DNA from: an uncultured bacterium
Lineage (GTDB): Bacteria; Chloroflexota; Anaerolineae; JACIWP01
Direction: 5' to 3'
NCBI GenBank assembly: GCA_903872005.1
Contig: CAIQJD010000362.1
Location: 1-9,506 of the forward strand
Length of the DNA: 9,506 bases
Numbering within the stretch: position 1 is the stretch's first letter; every line of letters begins with the position of its first letter. Below are positions 6,653 to 9,506 of this stretch, one piece after another. A model generated the notes under the pieces. That model was not told the DNA's origin. It searched no databases and saw only the letters and a list, made by a program, of their open reading frames with translations. A program made the translations under genes and the position numbers.

Positions 6653-6883
6653 ATGACGATAATGAAAGTCAATGAAGTCAGCGAACGGGTCATCGTCGCG
6701 GACATCTTGGCTGTAAAAATCAAGGCAGTGGAAGCGCTGTTGCCAATTCACGAGGCGCAGCTACTCACCTATTTGAAATTGGGCCACTGGCAGGTGGGGC
6801 TATTGCTCAATTTCAATACGCCAGTGCTGAAACGCGGTATTCGCCGGCTGGTGCACAGACTGTCCGACGAATCGTCAGTCTGA
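6653..6883 (+). pseudogene. GxxExxY-family protein, internally deleted remnant
   Basis: The 76-residue ORF joins two ends of a GxxExxY protein (TIGR04256/PF13366, normally about 125 residues, PD-(D/E)XK nuclease-like). The first part, VNEVSERVI, matches the family N-terminus. It is followed at once by ILAVKIKAVEALLPIHEAQLLTYLKL and VGLLLNFNTPVLKRGIRRLV, the family C-terminal half. The middle, which carries the defining GxxExxY motif and the catalytic aspartate, is missing in frame (about 55-60 residues). The usual VEIKAVE also reads VKIKAVE, so the catalytic glutamate has become lysine (AAA). It can hardly be an active nuclease. The region is visibly poorer in G+C than its neighbours, which fits a mobile or foreign origin. 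The ATG at 6653 or the one at 6662 could serve as a start; no clear ribosome site precedes either. Confidence 0.8.
6856..6882. repeat. Interrupted inverted repeat over the remnant's stop codon
   Basis: CAGACT (6856-6861) pairs with AGTCTG (6877-6882), and inside it GACG (6866-6869) pairs with CGTC (6873-6876). The RNA could fold into a bulged hairpin ending within the TGA at 6881-6883. No T-run follows, so it is not a standard intrinsic terminator. Confidence 0.35.
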
Positions 6884-6928
6884 CCCAACACGCTGAAGAC
6901 TCTGCGGTGCAATCTCTTAACCCTTCAT

Positions 6929-6933
6929 GGAGG
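6929..6933 (+). promoter_or_regulatory. Shine-Dalgarno site before the cysteine hydrolase
   Basis: GGAGG lies 12 bases ahead of the ATG at 6946, rather long spacing. It lies inside the longer open frame that begins with GTG at 6907, so it favours the shorter start. Confidence 0.5.
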
Positions 6934-6945
6934 TTCGACGTTCCT

Positions 6946-7665
6946 ATGCAGAAACCGATTGACTCATCCGCGACGCTGATCGACTGGGTTTTTCCCTGGC
7001 CGGCTTTCGACATTGACTGGCGCCGCGCCGCGCTCCTCGTCATTGACTACCAGAACTACTGCGCCAACCCCTCCGTGGGCCTGGGCCAAATGCTGGTCGA
7101 AAAGCACCCCCAGATTGCCGCCTACTATATCCCGCGCCTCACCTATGTAACCATCCCCAACACGCGCCGGCTCCTTGACGCCTTCCGCGCCGCCGGCCGC
7201 GAAGTCATCTACACCCGCCACGGCGCGCTGCTGGCCGATGGCCGCGACATGATCGCCCGCCGGCGCCGGCGCGATACCGACGCGCAGCAAACGACAGGCA
7301 AGCCGGCGATGTGGGCGCGCGGCTCCTACGAGCACGAGATCGTTGACGAATTGAAGCCCCAGGCCCATGAACTGGTGCTGGACAAGAACGCATCCGGCGC
7401 CTTCAATGGCACGGCCATTGACCAACTGCTGCGCAACATGGGCATCGAGACGCTCATCGTCGCCGGCATCGCCACCGATATGTGCGTCGAGACCACCAGC
7501 CGCGACGCCGCGGATCGCGGTTACAACGTCGTCGTAGTCGAAGACGCGACCGCTACTTATTACGCCGAACACCATCGCGCCGCCCTGTCGGCCCTGAGCC
7601 GCGTCTTCACCAAAGTCTGGACGACCGATCAGGTCCTGGCCGGCCTGCGCGGCGCAGCGCAATAA
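6946..7665 (+). CDS. Isochorismatase-family cysteine hydrolase
   Basis: The 239-residue protein contains the full catalytic triad of the isochorismatase-like hydrolases: Asp34 in AALLVIDYQNYC, Lys147 in LVLDKNASGAF and Cys180 in AGIATDMCVETTSRDA, preceded by the residues that normally form the cis-peptide oxyanion region. Relatives with this cysteine hydrolyse amides or ureido compounds (nicotinamide, N-carbamoylsarcosine, biuret, ureidoacrylate). Which substrate applies cannot be read from the sequence. The sequence between the Asp and the Lys includes a basic run (MIARRRRRDTD, about 102-112) in the substrate-lid zone. The N-terminal extension of about 25 residues before the core is somewhat long. 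The M20 gene begins 35 bases after its stop with no promoter evident between them, so the two are likely one transcription unit. Confidence 0.9.
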   Translation: MQKPIDSSATLIDWVFPWPAFDIDWRRAALLVIDYQNYCANPSVGLGQMLVEKHPQIAAYYIPRLTYVTIPNTRRLLDAFRAAGREVIYTRHGALLADGRDMIARRRRRDTDAQQTTGKPAMWARGSYEHEIVDELKPQAHELVLDKNASGAFNGTAIDQLLRNMGIETLIVAGIATDMCVETTSRDAADRGYNVVVVEDATATYYAEHHRAALSALSRVFTKVWTTDQVLAGLRGAAQ

Positions 7666-7684
7666 CCCATCGTGGCCCCCTACA

Positions 7685-7692
7685 GGGAGGAG
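7685..7692 (+). promoter_or_regulatory. Strong Shine-Dalgarno site of the M20 gene
   Basis: GGGAGGAG lies 8 bases before the ATG at 7701 and fixes this start. The frame stays open upstream to 7482, but that part runs inside the cysteine hydrolase gene. Confidence 0.7.
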
Positions 7693-7700
7693 AGATTACT

Positions 7701-8882
7701 ATGAACGAACTCGCAACCAAGCTGACCCACCTCGTCAACAAGGAGCGCCTGAGAGATACCCTGTTCGAGATGGTCAAAGTGCCCAGCCCGACCTCGCACG
7801 CGCGGCCCTTCGCCGAATACTTCGCCGGCGTCTTGCGCGGCGTCGGCATGACCGAAGTGCAGCTCGTCGAGACACCCGGCCTGCCGGAAAGCCCATCCGT
7901 CGTCGGTTGGCGGCGCGGCGCGGCCGGCGGCCCTACCTTTCACTTCAACGGCCACATGGATCACATCCATCAAGAGCACGTCGCGCCCTACGTGGAGGGC
8001 GATCTGGTCTACGGGCGCGGCTCGGCCGACATGAAGTTCGGCCTGGCCGGCATGGTCGAGCTGGTACGCGTCCTCAACGACGCCGGCCTGCAACTTCCCG
8101 GCCACCTGCTCCTCAGCGGCCACGACATGCACGAAGGCCCCTGGGGGCATAGTGAAGGCGTGCGGAATCTGATCGAGCGCGGCTTCGTCGGCGACGCCGT
8201 CATCGTCACCGAAGGCCCCAAAGACGCGGTCTATGTCGGCAACACCAGCAACGCCCTGTTTCATATCGATCTGAAATGGGACGGCCCATCCATCCACGAG
8301 CTGACCATCCCCGATGGCACGCCCAACCTGCTCGAAATTGGCGGAGCGGTGGTAGTGAGCCTGACCGCATTGAAGCAGCGCGTCATCGCCCGCGAAGACC
8401 CACTCTTGGGCCACGAGCGCATGTTCCTGGGCATCCTGCGCGCCGGCGATTTCTACAACCGCCTGCCGACCTCCTGCCACATCGTCGGCACGCGACGCTT
8501 CCCCCCCGAAACTTCGCGCGTCGAGGTGGAGCGCGAGATTCGCGAGGCGGTGATGGCCGGCGTCGGCGATGCGCCGATCCAGGTCCATGTGGATGCCACC
8601 AGCGAGGGGAATGATGGCTTCCGTATCTCGCCAGACATGCCGCTGGTGCAGATGTTGCGCGCCGCCTATGCGGACGTGCATGGCCGGCCCCTGCCTCTCG
8701 GCGTCCAGCTCTTCGGCGCAGACAATGCCAAATTCCTCAATTGGGGCAAGGCCCAGGCCGTCGGCTACGGCAACGACCTCACCAAAGCCCATGCCGACCT
8801 GGAGTGGTGCGACGTCAACCGCGTCGTAGACATCGTGCAAGTCTGGCTGGTGACGCTGCTGAAGTTCTATGGGCTGGCGTGA
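7701..8882 (+). CDS. M20-family metallopeptidase/deacylase
   Basis: The 393-residue protein has the two-domain layout of M20 enzymes (ArgE/DapE/CPG2-like). Zinc-binding residues visible are His85 with the supporting Asp87 (FNGHMDHIH), Asp110 (GRGSADMKFG), Glu145 (HDMHEGPWGHSEG), Glu171 (IVTEGP) and His364 (TKAHADLEW). The inserted dimerisation domain (about 180-295) includes SIHE, whose His199 matches the conserved histidine that reaches across the dimer. M20 enzymes cut N-acyl amino acids or small peptides. In the usual DEE motif the first glutamate is the general base; here that position reads His144 (MHEG), so catalysis may differ or a subfamily variant is present. No signal peptide is visible. 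It follows the cysteine hydrolase by 35 bases and precedes a fresh promoter. Confidence 0.92.
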   Translation: MNELATKLTHLVNKERLRDTLFEMVKVPSPTSHARPFAEYFAGVLRGVGMTEVQLVETPGLPESPSVVGWRRGAAGGPTFHFNGHMDHIHQEHVAPYVEGDLVYGRGSADMKFGLAGMVELVRVLNDAGLQLPGHLLLSGHDMHEGPWGHSEGVRNLIERGFVGDAVIVTEGPKDAVYVGNTSNALFHIDLKWDGPSIHELTIPDGTPNLLEIGGAVVVSLTALKQRVIAREDPLLGHERMFLGILRAGDFYNRLPTSCHIVGTRRFPPETSRVEVEREIREAVMAGVGDAPIQVHVDATSEGNDGFRISPDMPLVQMLRAAYADVHGRPLPLGVQLFGADNAKFLNWGKAQAVGYGNDLTKAHADLEWCDVNRVVDIVQVWLVTLLKFYGLA

Positions 8883-8918
8883 GCCGGCGTCCACCGAACA
8901 ATGGAAACGCTTCCGGTC

Positions 8919-8947
8919 TTGACCGTTGTGTTAATCCGTGCTATGCT
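8919..8947 (+). promoter_or_regulatory. Sigma-70 promoter with extended -10 for the MBL gene
   Basis: TTGACC (8919-8924) and TATGCT (8942-8947) are 17 bases apart, with TGC just before the -10. Transcription would start near 8954, giving a leader of about 40 bases. A GCGCC/GGCGC dyad (8949-8953 and 8961-8965) spans the predicted start point and might be an operator. Confidence 0.65.
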
Positions 8948-8995
8948 TGCGCCGCAATCGGGCGCGTGCCAAGAGACACTCGAAGGAGACTAACC

Positions 8996-9506
8996 ATGGA
9001 AATCAAACCTCGCTCCTACATGATCTCGACTATCTTCATGGGCGGCCGGCAGTTGCACCTCTTCATCCTGCGCGGCGACCGCATGTTGCTGATTGATACC
9101 GGCATGGCCGGCATGCCCAAAGACCTGATCTTCCCGTACATGCAGGAACACAATCTCCCCCTGGAAGAATTGGCCTTCATCGCCAGCACCCACGCCCACG
9201 CCGATCACCTGGGCGGCAACGCCGAAATCCAGGCGGCCTGCCCGGGCGTCAAGCTGGGCGTCCATGAGATTGATAAAGCCTGGGTCGAGAATCACATGCT
9301 CTCGATCACCGAGCTGTACGAGCGACATGCGGAGATGAACGCCTTCTCGCCCGAAGTGCGCCAGTGGCTCATCGAAGTCTGCGGAGCCAATTCGCCGGTG
9401 GACATCGCCTGGAAGGGCGGCGAGGTGATTGACCTGGGCGGGCGCAGCGTAGAAGTCGTCCATGCGCCCGGCCACACCGCCGGCAACGTCGTCTTCCTGG
9501 ATCGCC
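8996..9506 (+). CDS. Metallo-beta-lactamase-fold hydrolase, N-terminal part
   Basis: The frame is open from ATG at 8996 to the window edge (170 full codons), so the C-terminus is missing. The MBL fold is clear: LLIDTGMAG (31-39) forms the early strand and turn, THAHADHLGG holds the HxHxDH metal motif (His66, His68, Asp70, His71), and HAPGHTAGN gives the next ligand His160. Between them lies an insertion-like helical section (about 90-135) with several acidic and aromatic residues that may shape substrate choice. It is a general glyoxalase II/MBL-type hydrolase, and no substrate is assigned. AAGGAG at 8983-8988, 7 bases upstream, confirms the start. Its own promoter and the 113-base gap separate it from the M20 gene, so it may be regulated independently. 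Confidence 0.9.
   Translation, partial: MEIKPRSYMISTIFMGGRQLHLFILRGDRMLLIDTGMAGMPKDLIFPYMQEHNLPLEELAFIASTHAHADHLGGNAEIQAACPGVKLGVHEIDKAWVENHMLSITELYERHAEMNAFSPEVRQWLIEVCGANSPVDIAWKGGEVIDLGGRSVEVVHAPGHTAGNVVFLDR

Noticed and set aside
7680..8894. Minus-strand ORF of 404 codons opposite the M20 gene
   Set aside because: It covers the M20 gene completely and has no domain features; the + strand has all M20 ligands and a strong ribosome site.
1..9506. Very dense GCCGGC and GCGCGCC strings as possible regulatory repeats
   Set aside because: They occur within codons for Ala, Gly, Pro and Arg throughout all genes and fit genome-wide composition, not discrete sites.

Overview
The window is G+C-rich bacterial DNA with every supportable gene on the + strand. 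It reads like an accessory catabolic region of an environmental bacterium. The gene mix (MtaA/CmuA-type UroD-like proteins, a DUF3604 PHP-like hydrolase, a short ceramidase-like protein, M24 and M20 metallopeptidases, a cysteine hydrolase and an MBL hydrolase), together with the dense GCCGGC-rich coding style, suggests Chloroflexota (Anaerolineae/Caldilineae-like). This placement is an inference from general appearance; there is no marker gene in the window.

Layout. 1-225: C-terminal end of a UroD-superfamily protein. 248-2181: a DUF3604 gene split by a -1 frame change near 905-945, so it appears as two ORFs meeting at an ATGA. 2194-3561: a ceramidase-like hydrolase. 3566-4317: a self-contained VapBC-type toxin-antitoxin module with a strong extended -10 promoter and a perfect dyad over its -35 box. 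4331-5533: M24 (creatinase/prolidase-fold) enzyme. 5535-6617: a second UroD-superfamily protein. 6653-6883: an internally deleted GxxExxY (PD-(D/E)XK-type) gene remnant in visibly lower-G+C DNA. 6946-7665: isochorismatase-type cysteine hydrolase. 7701-8882: M20 metallopeptidase. 8919-8947: a second extended -10 promoter. 8996-9506: the start of a metallo-beta-lactamase-fold hydrolase, cut by the window edge. No gap longer than about 115 bases lacks a gene.

How it may work together. The metabolic genes are closely packed and co-directional, and nearly all encode soluble hydrolases acting on amide, peptide, ester or phosphoester-like bonds, plus two UroD-fold proteins of the kind related to corrinoid methyltransferases. 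This fits a scavenging or degradation locus for small amidated or methylated compounds, but the substrate cannot be read from the sequence. Two selfish or defensive insertions (the TA module and the GxxExxY remnant) interrupt it. No terminator is visible after the TA module, so its promoter may now also serve the M24 and UroD-like genes. There are no RNA genes, CRISPR arrays, insertion sequences or convincing intrinsic terminators.
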